Shown: positions 1 to 7,422 of the stretch, one piece after another | Numbering within the stretch: position 1 is the first letter of the stretch | Layout: every line of letters starts with the position of its first letter | Assembly (NCBI GenBank): GCA_949283985.1 | Contig: CASDUM010000105.1 | Coordinates: 1-8,615, forward strand | Direction of reading: 5' to 3' | DNA: 8,615 nt | Source: an uncultured Mycoplasmataceae bacterium | Lineage (GTDB): Bacteria > Bacillota_I > Bacilli_A > Mycoplasmatales > Mycoplasmoidaceae | Program-made: the position numbers and the translations under genes | Notes under the pieces: generated by a model | Told to the model about the DNA's origin: nothing | Database searches by the model: none | What the model saw: only the letters and a program-made list of their open reading frames with translations

Positions 1-85
1 ATAATATAAGTATTAATAAATATCTTTTTTTATATCTTAATAATAAACATTTAACAAATTTTACACTTTTAATTATTGTTTTAAA

Positions 86-102
86 CTTAACTGTCATTTA
101 AC
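86..102 (-). promoter_or_regulatory. possible LytTR-type direct repeat
   Basis: Read on the minus strand, this short stretch after the LanC-like gene contains GTTAAA, three bases, then CAGTTAAG. The nine bases ACAGTTAAG equal the half-site I recall for AgrA-type LytTR regulators. A similar pair lies upstream of lanB at 5623-5639. The spacing, about 11 bases between repeats, is shorter than the roughly 21-base period of classical AgrA sites, and GTTAA is common in AT-rich DNA, so this is a weak call. It would serve a minus-strand gene beyond the left edge. Confidence 0.18.
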
Positions 103-119
103 CATCTCTTTTCTTTTCG

Positions 120-1166
120 TTATAACATAAAGTATTTTAAATACTTAGCATCAATATTTTCTTTATGCTCAAACAAATATTCAGCTAATATTCCATTAAT
201 AATTGAATATTCTTTTACACTTATTATCCCTGTTTCATCTCTTTTTTTTATTAAATCTTTAGTTTTGATTTTTTTTACAAATTTATCTATATAGTATGAG
301 TAACTACTATCTATTGTATTTATTTTTTCAAGGATTAAAAACGTACCTATGCCTCCATAACATACATTTAATTTGCTTATAGAATTCAAATGAGTTTTAT
401 TTAAAATGTTATTTAGCATTTGACGGTATTCTGGCAACTGAACATTTTTATTGCAAACTGAATAAAATCTACATAAAGCATAAAACATACCTAATTCTCC
501 ATTACCCCATGCAACAGATAGCATTTCTTTTTTATAACATTTTGTTTTTAATTCATAATATATAGATTTATACAAAGGCTCTATTATCTCTACATATTCT
601 TTTTTCACACCATTTTGATCCATATATTCTGCTAATATCAGAAGAATTCCTGACATTCCATGAGCCACAGAGATATTGACTTCTTTACAAAAACAGTTTG
701 TTATTTGAATACATTTTAATAAGTAGTTAAAAATTTTCTTTTTCAAATTATTTTCATTTGAAATATAAATATAATAACTAAAAATGCCACTCAATCCTTT
801 AAAATAATCAAATAATATATTAAATTTATTATTAATAGTAATAGGCATTGGATAGCTTAAAATTTCAAATAGACTTTTTTTTATAAATAAACTTATATTT
901 TTATAAAAATCATTTATTCCATCAATATTTACTAAGTTACACATATATAATATACTTGTATATCCATATCCATAAGAAATATCCAATTTATATGTTTTTA
1001 ATTGTTCAATCAATTCTGATAAATACTTTGATATTTTATAGTCACTATTTCTTCTTTGTAAAAGATATTCTAATATTATTGTATCTCTTAGAATTATAAT
1101 TTCTTCAAAATTATTTTTATACATTACTTTATAGAGAATATCATCAATCATTATATTCTTAATCAT
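120..1166 (-). CDS. LanC-like cyclase-family protein with degenerate zinc site
   Basis: This 348-residue protein has the repeated Gly-rich motifs of the LanC alpha/alpha toroid: YGYGYTS near 65, FKGLSGI near 122, AHGMSG at 168-173, AWGNGELG at 219-226, VCYGGIG at 268-274 and INGILAEY near 323. Canonical LanC enzymes add Cys thiols to dehydrated Ser/Thr using a zinc bound by Cys (in WCYGxPG) and Cys-His (in CHG). Here the first motif reads W-G-N-G, so its Cys is replaced by Gly221. The second reads C269-Y270, so the His is Tyr. His169, matching the catalytic His of NisC, is kept. The protein is short for LanC (usually about 400 aa). Its ATG follows the glycosyltransferase stop by one base (TAA-A-ATG) with no good ribosome binding site, implying translational coupling. 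Family membership is firm. Cyclase activity is doubtful, although class III LanKC cyclase domains also lack these ligands and can still work. Confidence 0.8.
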   Translation of the reverse strand: MIKNIMIDDILYKVMYKNNFEEIIILRDTIILEYLLQRRNSDYKISKYLSELIEQLKTYKLDISYGYGYTSILYMCNLVNIDGINDFYKNISLFIKKSLFEILSYPMPITINNKFNILFDYFKGLSGIFSYYIYISNENNLKKKIFNYLLKCIQITNCFCKEVNISVAHGMSGILLILAEYMDQNGVKKEYVEIIEPLYKSIYYELKTKCYKKEMLSVAWGNGELGMFYALCRFYSVCNKNVQLPEYRQMLNNILNKTHLNSISKLNVCYGGIGTFLILEKINTIDSSYSYYIDKFVKKIKTKDLIKKRDETGIISVKEYSIINGILAEYLFEHKENIDAKYLKYFML

Positions 1167-1167
1167 T

Positions 1168-2475
1168 TTATTTTTTATTAATATAATCTAACATCTTCTT
1201 AAATGTTATGATATTATTTTCCCTATGTAATAATAATTGTAATTTTTTTAAATTAGATTTTATTTCATTTGACGATATTAACTCTTCTAAATTCTTTTTC
1301 AAATCAATCAATCTATTATTTGGTCCATATGATGTATAACCTATTCCAAATTCTTCAAGTAACAATCCATTTAGTCGTTGCTCACAAGATATTGGTATAA
1401 TGAACATCGGTACACCAAAATAAATTGATTCTTTAATACTATTTATTCCTCCAGAATTTATAAATAGTCTACAATTATTTTTCAATATATATTTTTGAGG
1501 AATAAATGATGAAACATAAATATCATTTTCTTCGTTATTCTCTTTTATAAAGCTAAATAATTTTTCATAATTCTTACCAGCAGATATAACTATCTTATAG
1601 TTGCCTATATCTTTTAACATTTTTATAATTAATATATAAAAATTCATGTCCCTACTTATAAAAGATCCTGTAGATATATAAATTGTTTCAGAATCCTTAA
1701 GAAAATCTATTAAATTCTTTTCGATATAATTTTCTATACACATTTCTTTATTATCTGGTTCAACTATAAAATATTTGCTAACATCATAACAATCATTTGG
1801 TTGAATATATTTAGATGAATATATTAAATTAAAATCTTCATCAGGATCATATTGATAATATGCTCTAAGAGGATATGTTGAATATTCATTTTGTATTTCT
1901 TTATAAATATTGTCAATATTCCTTTTAAAAGAGTATAAGAAATGAGATGGTAATTTATCTTGAATATCGTTAATTCCTAAAAAATAAGAAAAATTTTTCA
2001 TATGTGAAAATAAATAATTCCAATTATACAGATTATTTGTGATATATCCTATTGTTTTAATATTTGAAAAGTCTTTTTTTAAAATACTCCAATAAATATC
2101 TGTTGAATCCCTATAAACTACTTCTGGAGATATATTATAAATTTCACTTTTTAAAGTATTAATAACATTCTCATTATGATTGAAAGCCAACATAGCATCT
2201 TTCTTTAAAATATATTTCATCATACTAACATAGTCTTTTTCATGATAATATTTTTCAATATCCTTATTTAATTTTGTTGCTTCATTACTTAAAACAGGTT
2301 TCCAATAATTATCTGGATAATTATTATAATTCACATTTAGCTTTTTCCCAAACCATTTATTTTTCTCAGTCCCAAATAAATAAATATCAAATCCCATATC
2401 TTTTAAGTACGAAATAGTTGATTTTAATGGTATTAAATGACTAATTGCATATCCAGAAAAAAATACTATTCTCAT
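1168..2475 (-). CDS. GT1/MGT-family glycosyltransferase
   Basis: This 435-residue protein has the GT-B layout of macrolide/UDP-type glycosyltransferases. The N-terminal acceptor domain starts MRIVFFSGYAISHLIPL, where SHLIP replaces the usual GHxxP. The C-terminal donor domain shows a YISTGS strand near 266, FIPQ at 324-327, FINSGGINSIKES at 338-350, GVPMFIIP at 354-361 and EQRLNG at 365-370. This matches the family pattern of PQ, HGGxxSxxE, GVP and DQ-type sugar-donor loop. The usual His of HGG is Ser341, so donor phosphate binding may be altered. The start at 2475 is chosen over an ORF extension to 2505 because GGAGGTG sits eight bases before it and the family-like N-terminus begins there. 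It lies between lanB (49 bases upstream) and the LanC-like gene (one base downstream). It probably glycosylates the modified peptide, but the sugar and acceptor are unknown. Confidence 0.85.
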   Translation of the reverse strand: MRIVFFSGYAISHLIPLKSTISYLKDMGFDIYLFGTEKNKWFGKKLNVNYNNYPDNYWKPVLSNEATKLNKDIEKYYHEKDYVSMMKYILKKDAMLAFNHNENVINTLKSEIYNISPEVVYRDSTDIYWSILKKDFSNIKTIGYITNNLYNWNYLFSHMKNFSYFLGINDIQDKLPSHFLYSFKRNIDNIYKEIQNEYSTYPLRAYYQYDPDEDFNLIYSSKYIQPNDCYDVSKYFIVEPDNKEMCIENYIEKNLIDFLKDSETIYISTGSFISRDMNFYILIIKMLKDIGNYKIVISAGKNYEKLFSFIKENNEENDIYVSSFIPQKYILKNNCRLFINSGGINSIKESIYFGVPMFIIPISCEQRLNGLLLEEFGIGYTSYGPNNRLIDLKKNLEELISSNEIKSNLKKLQLLLHRENNIITFKKMLDYINKK

Positions 2476-2483
2476 AAAATATT

Positions 2484-2490
2484 CACCTCC
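2484..2490 (-). promoter_or_regulatory. ribosome binding site fixing the glycosyltransferase start
   Basis: GGAGGTG on the minus strand lies eight bases before the ATG at 2475. An in-frame ATG at 2505 lies upstream of this site and would make the Shine-Dalgarno part of the coding region, so the downstream start is preferred. Confidence 0.8.
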
Positions 2491-2524
2491 ATACGATAAA
2501 TACATATCTCTGTAACACTATTCA

Positions 2525-5434
2525 TTATTTTATTAACTGCTTTCTTATCCCTTTAATACTATACAATGTATTTTCTACTAATGAATTTAATTTATTTTCT
2601 AAAGCTCTATTAATACCAATTGTTCTGTTGAAATGCATATGAAATATACTTATTAATACTTCATTAAAAATCTCATCGTTATTTATTTGGCATTTAACTT
2701 TATTTAAAAGAATGGAAATTTTTTTATTCTCATCTACATGTAATACATTATTAGTCACATCACATATTGAGACTTCATTATGTATAATAGTATTTATAAT
2801 ATTTTTCTTTATTTTCTCATAACTATTCTCTCTTTTATAATATTTGCTAAATCTACTCATTAGCTTTATCTGATCATCTATATCTTCATAGCTATGTAAA
2901 ATATGTGTTATAACAAAATTAAAGTACTGATTTTCTAATTGTTTTTTTTCACTCAAATGTAAATGAGTCATTAAAGTTATACAAATTGCCGAAGAAAGCA
3001 TGAATATAGTTTCTATATCATTCATAACTTCTATTCCACCATACCTATTAATTTCTGGAATATATTCATCAATTACAACCGCTTTAATAATACCTTTTTC
3101 TCTTAATTTAATAAAATTTTGATATAAATTCATTATATTAATTTTGCTATCAAACTTATTTTTATCCATAAGAACTCTAAATCTTATATGATAATCAGTA
3201 TCAAAATATTTAACAAAAAAATACTTTTTTATTAATTTATGATCAACATTTCCTTCAATGATTTTATATATGTATTCTTTTATAAAATAATTCATAAAAT
3301 CTTTTTCCATATATAATTTAAAAGATATCCACATATCATTATCACTTAAGTAAGTACTGTTTGTCATGAATTTTATCTTATTATTTTTTGAAGTAATATT
3401 ATTATTATGAAAAAAAACTTCAAAAATAAATTCTGATAAATATGATTTGTCATATTCATCTACCAAGCTATTATTTTTTTCGTCATAAAAACTTTCTTTT
3501 ATATTTAATACTTTCTCTGTTTTTAATAATTTATTTAAAATATCAATATTACTCTTTTCTTTTAAATCAAGTAACATATAATTGTCATTATTGCCACATA
3601 GAACATAATTACTTCTTAAAAAACTGCGAATATTTTTAGGAGATATTTTAACATTATCTTTTTCAGATATATGAATAGTTCTTGTTTGAAGTATTATATT
3701 ATTATATTTTATTTCTGGTCTCATACTATGATTACTAAAAATTCTATTTAGCATTACAAATAAATTAAATAAATTTGTGTTGCCATTTTCAGAAATAATG
3801 AGTAATGCTTGCAATAAAGGTGGCATAAAAGAAACATTAACCATATTTGATACTATAAATTTTATAAATTGATTTGTCTTTTTATTGATAAATTTTAATT
3901 TATTCCCCAGTGGTACAATGTATATATCATCTAAATATATCCTTTCCATATTATCAATATCATAATGTGATCCATATTCTAAATAATATTTTGCACTTGT
4001 ATTGCAATTTAAAACATTAGAAATTTTACATTTTTTTGGAAAATATACAATTTCAACTAATGTTTCATTATGGTCTAATATTGAATAATTAGATTTGAAT
4101 CTTTGAAATCTTCCCATTATCTTATATGCTTGATTACTTCCAAGCAATTGATTACATATCAAATATGGCTTATCACTAATTTTTACATAGTTAAAACTTA
4201 ATTCTACACTAGAAAGTTGAAGATTTTCATTTGATTTTATAGTCTTCATCAGATTGTTTAAATCAATTGAATCACTATAATTTTCTATAATATATTTCTC
4301 CAATTTATCATATTTTTCATCTTTAGCAAATTTTCTCCTAACTGGAAGTCCAATTCCTAAGCAATTATCAAATGCTTTATATACACTTACTGCTTGATTT
4401 CCAAAATGGTCTATGAATTTATCAAAATATTCTTTTTCATAACCACACTCATTAGAAAATGAAATTAACAAATTAATATATTGGTTTAAATCATCTTTCA
4501 ATTTATAGTCTAAATTTATATGAGTATTATTATATAAATCCACACATATGTAATTATCTGACTTCACTAATTTTTTCATTAAATTTATTAGTTTTAAATA
4601 TATTTCTGTACCTTGTCCTAATGATGTATTATTATACACTTCTAACAACTCAGATATCATCAAAAGCTCTTGAACTATAAAATTATCACATTTATATCTT
4701 TCCAATTTATTAATTAAAATCTTCAAATCTCTAGATGATAATGTATTTATTTTTAAATCGCTTACAATAATTTGATTATCTAATAACTCTCTCAAAAAAG
4801 ACTCTATGATTTCTGAATCCACATTAGGATAAATACTCTTTAAATAATTACTTAAATAATTTAATGAGAAAAAATTATCTTTGATTTTATAAAATATTTT
4901 TTTTAAAGCATTTGTATTATTTAAAACAATGCTTTCTCCTGTAATTAGATTATTTTTATATGAGTCTATCCATCTATTTATAATCCAATTTTCATTAATT
5001 TCAATTGTGTTATTTAAAATTACATTTAAATTTTTTCCAATCTTCTTTTCTAATAAATCTACTAATGCAATATACCATTGATAATCAATATTTGCATCTT
5101 TTTGATATTTATTTGTATCAATAATTAAATTGCTATTTTTCTCAAATCTTCCATGTAATACAGCGGCATTTAATCCAAATGGTGTACATCGTGTTGAACT
5201 TCTTATAATATACTTTCTTAAGGTATTAGCTAATTTTTTTGTATCTTGTATTTTCAACTCACAAGATTTAAAAAAATCTTTAGATTCTACTAATATTTCT
5301 TCACTAAATTTATTTTTATAAAACTTCATTATTTCGTCATCATTTATACCATGGTAAATGTTATAAACATCAGTACTAAATCTAGGAATTCTTAGATAAA
5401 AATCATCTTTAATTATTGTTTTAAGGTTTTCCAT
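2525..5434 (-). CDS. full-length class I lanthipeptide dehydratase (LanB type)
   Basis: At 969 residues this matches full-length LanB enzymes (about 1000 aa), which dehydrate Ser/Thr of a precursor peptide using glutamyl-tRNA: glutamylation, then glutamate elimination. The N-terminal Lant_dehydr domain shows YIIRSSTRCTPFG at 75-87 with R78, R82 and T84 spaced like R83/R87/T89 of NisB, and D117 in NIDYQW. Later pieces of that domain are GRFQRF near 441, a MPPLLQALLI block near 537 and RPEIKYNNIIL near 572. The C-terminal SpaB_C elimination domain, from about 700, carries FFVKYFDTDYHIRFRV at 739-754, YIPEINRYGG at 791-800 (E794, R797) and HMHFNR at 932-937. All main catalytic positions look intact. 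It begins the operon. A GGGAGG site lies 13 bases before the ATG, a little far. Split LanB forms (thiopeptide type) are excluded because both domains are fused here. The exact product class is open. Confidence 0.93.
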   Translation of the reverse strand: MENLKTIIKDDFYLRIPRFSTDVYNIYHGINDDEIMKFYKNKFSEEILVESKDFFKSCELKIQDTKKLANTLRKYIIRSSTRCTPFGLNAAVLHGRFEKNSNLIIDTNKYQKDANIDYQWYIALVDLLEKKIGKNLNVILNNTIEINENWIINRWIDSYKNNLITGESIVLNNTNALKKIFYKIKDNFFSLNYLSNYLKSIYPNVDSEIIESFLRELLDNQIIVSDLKINTLSSRDLKILINKLERYKCDNFIVQELLMISELLEVYNNTSLGQGTEIYLKLINLMKKLVKSDNYICVDLYNNTHINLDYKLKDDLNQYINLLISFSNECGYEKEYFDKFIDHFGNQAVSVYKAFDNCLGIGLPVRRKFAKDEKYDKLEKYIIENYSDSIDLNNLMKTIKSNENLQLSSVELSFNYVKISDKPYLICNQLLGSNQAYKIMGRFQRFKSNYSILDHNETLVEIVYFPKKCKISNVLNCNTSAKYYLEYGSHYDIDNMERIYLDDIYIVPLGNKLKFINKKTNQFIKFIVSNMVNVSFMPPLLQALLIISENGNTNLFNLFVMLNRIFSNHSMRPEIKYNNIILQTRTIHISEKDNVKISPKNIRSFLRSNYVLCGNNDNYMLLDLKEKSNIDILNKLLKTEKVLNIKESFYDEKNNSLVDEYDKSYLSEFIFEVFFHNNNITSKNNKIKFMTNSTYLSDNDMWISFKLYMEKDFMNYFIKEYIYKIIEGNVDHKLIKKYFFVKYFDTDYHIRFRVLMDKNKFDSKINIMNLYQNFIKLREKGIIKAVVIDEYIPEINRYGGIEVMNDIETIFMLSSAICITLMTHLHLSEKKQLENQYFNFVITHILHSYEDIDDQIKLMSRFSKYYKRENSYEKIKKNIINTIIHNEVSICDVTNNVLHVDENKKISILLNKVKCQINNDEIFNEVLISIFHMHFNRTIGINRALENKLNSLVENTLYSIKGIRKQLIK

Positions 5435-5495
5435 ATCTTATATACATCCTCCCAATAAATTTAGTTTTCTTTTATACTTTATATTATTTCTATTT

Positions 5496-5524
5496 ATTAT
5501 CTAATGTATATAAAAAATGTCTAA
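5496..5524 (-). promoter_or_regulatory. probable sigma-A promoter of the lanB operon
   Basis: On the minus strand TTAGAC (5524-5519) and GATAAT (5501-5496) are separated by exactly 17 bases, each one or two mismatches from the TTGACA/TATAAT consensus. The site lies about 60-90 bases before the lanB start, and no other good candidate was seen between lanB and the IS relic. The -35 area shares a nearly identical 14-15 base stretch with the region before the agrD-like gene (7325-7339). Confidence 0.5.
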
Positions 5525-5585
5525 ATAATATATAATAATGATTAACATATAAACCATAAATATTCAAAATGATTATTTCATTTAA

Positions 5586-5601
5586 ATTAAAATATTTTAA
5601 T
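5586..5601. repeat. 16-bp perfect palindrome in the lanB leader
   Basis: ATTAAAATATTTTAAT is its own reverse complement. It lies about 60 bases upstream of the predicted lanB -35 element. It may be an operator, but perfect A/T palindromes of this size can arise by chance in such AT-rich DNA. Confidence 0.3.
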
Positions 5602-5622
5602 GTTATGCATACAACTCATTAA

Positions 5623-5639
5623 TTAACTGAGTGTTTAAC
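5623..5639 (-). promoter_or_regulatory. possible LytTR-type direct repeat upstream of lanB
   Basis: On the minus strand the sequence reads GTTAAA, four bases, CAGTTAA. TCAGTTAAT fits the degenerate LytTR/AgrA half-site pattern. It resembles the site at 86-102. It lies about 100 bases upstream of the predicted -35, farther than is usual for direct activation, and the repeat period (12) is not that of classical AgrA sites. It also lies within or at the edge of the IS21-like tail. Confidence 0.18.
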
Positions 5640-5640
5640 T

Positions 5641-5679
5641 AAAAAGATGACATCATTTCACCCATCTGATAATGTCATC
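5641..5679 (-). terminator. rho-independent terminator reading leftward
   Basis: On the minus strand GATGACAT and ATGTCATC form a perfect 8-bp stem with an 18-base loop, followed directly by TTTTT. It would end transcription from the istB relic before the lanB promoter, insulating the RiPP operon from upstream read-through. Confidence 0.6.
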
Positions 5680-5736
5680 ACGCCAATGTGATGATAAAAA
5701 TATTCACTATAGATTTGACCATAGTGACCTTTTTTA
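5675..5736. repeat. two further hairpins of the IS21-like 3' tail
   Basis: TCATCAC/GTGATGA (stems 5675-5681 and 5688-5694) and TCACTAT/ATAGTGA (5704-5710 and 5721-5727) are perfect short inverted repeats. The second is followed on the plus strand by a seven-T run at 5730-5736, so it may terminate rightward transcripts. Serial hairpins built on short GTCA/TGA-type words are, from memory, typical of the non-coding tail after istB in IS21-family elements. I did not find a confident terminal inverted repeat, so the element boundary is unknown. Confidence 0.45.
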
Positions 5737-5744
5737 TCAATCTT

Positions 5745-6030
5745 TTACGTTTCTTTCAATTTGTTTTCCTTTATATGAATAACATATAAAGATGATACTA
5801 TTCTATCAAGGATACACCTGCTATTGTTCCTCCACCCAGATTTTTGTGCCCTCGATTCATTGTAAACTGTGAAGCAATAATTGTTATATGACTATCATAT
5901 CTTAATTCCAACAGTTTGAGAATATCGTCCGGTTGTTCCTGCGTTATTAGATTAAGCAAAAATTCATCAATAGTAAGAACTTCAACACTCCTATATAATC
6001 TAATTTTGGTTTATATTTTTCATATTGATC
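5745..6030 (-). pseudogene. istB: istB relic (IS21-family transposition helper ATPase), frameshifted
   Basis: IstB is the AAA+ ATPase that assists the IstA transposase of IS21 elements. Three minus-strand pieces in shifting frames match the C-terminal half of the family: DQYEKYKPKL (about 6028-5999), then VLTIDEFLL followed by DILKLLELRYDSHITIIASQ and NLGGGTIAG, then ILDRIVSSLYVIHI with a stop at 5745. The family pattern is LLIxDEWLL, then a short DLLEIxExR and STIxxSQF stretch, then IGxxTxADAILDRI. At least two frameshifts separate the pieces, one near 6000 and one near 5815. The N-terminal Walker A half and istA are absent. This marks an old insertion between lanB and the peptide genes that has decayed. 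Confidence 0.8.
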
Positions 6031-6390
6031 CAATCAATTCGAACAGCAAATTTGATAATTTCATATACTATATAACTTTTGCTTTCTTGCATATTATCTT
6101 TCCCAATTTCGAAATAGAAACTAGTTGATAGCCCAATAACAAACGCAACATTAAATCAAATCATTAATATTTTTATAAAATATCATTGGAAAATCTTTTT
6201 ATGATGAAGAACATTCAAAACTAAAATGACTAAAAGCCCATTCCACATTAACTTCCTTTTTAGCTAGAAGATATGACTCTAATCACTAGATTAATGGTAG
6301 CCCTCATATAACGAACAGAGTAGTTATCGCACACTGACATATACTATATTTTTCTAAATTTATTTTTCTAAAGGAACAATTATTAATGCT
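6031..6390. other. intergenic junction between two relics, nothing identifiable
   Basis: About 360 bases separate the istB relic from the transporter relic. The first 120 bases may hold further frameshifted istB sequence, but I could not align it. The patch at about 6230-6340 is less AT-rich and has a short open frame on the minus strand (LLAKKEVNVEWAFSHFSFEC, then stop) that I do not recognise. No RNA gene, promoter or terminator stands out. The missing N-terminal half of the ATPase suggests a deletion endpoint lies here. Confidence 0.4.
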
Positions 6391-6629
6391 ATGCATTTAT
6401 TATCTTTAATAATTGTAACTTCAGATATGCAAAAAACAAAAAAATTTTAGATGAATATTCTATTGAACAATATAGTGTTGAAAATAATGAATTTATAATA
6501 TCTGAATCTAATATTAAAGTTAATGAACTATGCAAATTATTTGTTCAAAATGACATTCAGATTAATGAAATAAGGCCTATATTTGAAGGACTTGAAAATT
6601 ACTACCTAAGATTAGTTGGGAGGTTGTAA
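6391..6629 (+). pseudogene. ABC transporter ATPase relic, C-terminal end only (BcrA/LanF type)
   Basis: Only the last part of an ABC ATPase remains. One frame reads MHLLSLIIVTSDMQKTKKF and stops. After a one-base shift at the A-rich run near 6430-6445 the neighbouring frame continues with KKILDEYSIEQYSVENNEF and later VNELCKLFVQNDIQINEI, FEGLENYYLRLVG and a stop at 6629. This layout, a TSD strand followed by a variable domain ending in LExYFxxLVGG, is the C-terminal region of bacitracin/lantibiotic-type exporters (BcrA, LanF). About the first 200 residues, with Walker A, signature and Walker B, are missing, so it cannot function. The stop lies one base before the permease relic ATG, as in an intact operon of this kind. 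Confidence 0.75.
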
Positions 6630-6630
6630 A

Positions 6631-7334
6631 ATGAAAAATCTCATAAAAGTAGAACTATTTAAACTTTAAAAGAACTATTATATTATTACAGTATTAATTG
6701 TTATGATTTTACTTGGTGCTACACAACTTAGTTCTAAAATTATTAATATATCAGAAATATTAGTTATTATTGAGAAAGATGTAATGGTAATGTTAATTGC
6801 ATTATCTATTTATTCCAGTTTGACAGTTTCTAATAGTTTTGGAAATAGAACCATTATGCACTGTATTACAAACGGACATAGACGCTCACATATTATTTTA
6901 GCTAATTTCTTAGAATATTATATAGGTTGCTTTTTAATCATTTTACTCTATCCTATGATTATAATACTATTAATGTTATTGTTAAAAAGTCTTCCCATAT
7001 TAAATCATATTAATGAACTAATTATATCAATATTAAAATGTGAATTATTGTATTTATGCTTTATTAGATTATTTTTTTCATTAATACACTCTTTGAAAAA
7101 GGAGCTATTTCAATGGCAATATCTATAATAACGTCTATATTATGTGTTGTTCTTTCAAATAAAATAGTAACATCATATAATCCATTAATTCAATTACAAA
7201 TCTCTAAAATTAATTTACCAACTACTTTTATTTCTATATTAATATCATTTTTAATTTTTATATTATTCTTGTATATTTCTATAAAGATATTTAAAAACAA
7301 AGAAATAAATTATCAGAGAAAACAATTATTTTAG
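6631..7334 (+). pseudogene. ABC-2 type permease relic (BcrB/LanE-G type)
   Basis: The reading begins MKNLIKVELFKL, typical of ABC-2 permeases of bacitracin/lantibiotic immunity exporters. It then meets an in-frame TAA at 6667, where an AAA Lys codon would fit (ELFKLKKNYY). The same frame runs on through several hydrophobic segments and the motif SNSFGNRTIMHCITNGHRR to a stop at 7126-7128. The true C-terminus continues in another frame (FEKGAISMAISIITSIL and more hydrophobic stretches to 7334), so a frameshift lies just before about 7090. About 230 residues would be restored, the usual family length. With one stop and one frameshift plus a truncated partner ATPase it is non-functional. It was probably an exporter or self-immunity pump, either of this RiPP cluster or of another bacteriocin locus. 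Confidence 0.82.
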
Positions 7335-7373
7335 ACATTATTATCTATATTATAAACATCATGCATATCATTT

Positions 7374-7400
7374 TATAATATAATAAAGTAAAATTACTTT
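7374..7400 (+). promoter_or_regulatory. -10 element and palindrome before the agrD-like gene
   Basis: A perfect TATAAT sits at 7374-7379 without a clear -35 at the normal distance, which can suit an activator-dependent promoter. Six bases on, AAAGTAA-AA-TTACTTT (7385-7400) is a perfect 7-bp inverted repeat ending just before the ribosome binding site at 7405-7413. It could be an operator at the transcription start or a small leader hairpin. Confidence 0.35.
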
Positions 7401-7422
7401 AAAAAGGGAGGGAGAATGTATT

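Noticed and set aside
120..1166. LanC-like gene as a simple pseudogene
   Set aside because: The frame is intact over 348 codons, the overall motif spacing is kept and it is tightly coupled to the glycosyltransferase, so the substitutions look like divergence rather than decay.
3442..3639. Plus-strand open frame of 65 codons inside lanB
   Set aside because: It is antisense to a strongly conserved gene, has no ribosome binding site and its translation looks like low-complexity Phe/Leu/Tyr from reversed AT-rich coding sequence.
5130..5321. Plus-strand open frame of 63 codons inside lanB
   Set aside because: It lies opposite the conserved RSSTRCTPFG region of the dehydratase and has no start signals of its own.
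5916..6128. Plus-strand open frame of 70 codons
   Set aside because: It is antisense to the istB relic, whose family motifs are on the minus strand. There is no ribosome binding site.
6230..6340. Minus-strand fragment LLAKKEVNVEWAFSHFSFEC as a second transposase relic
   Set aside because: I could not match it to any transposase family motif, and it is too short to judge.
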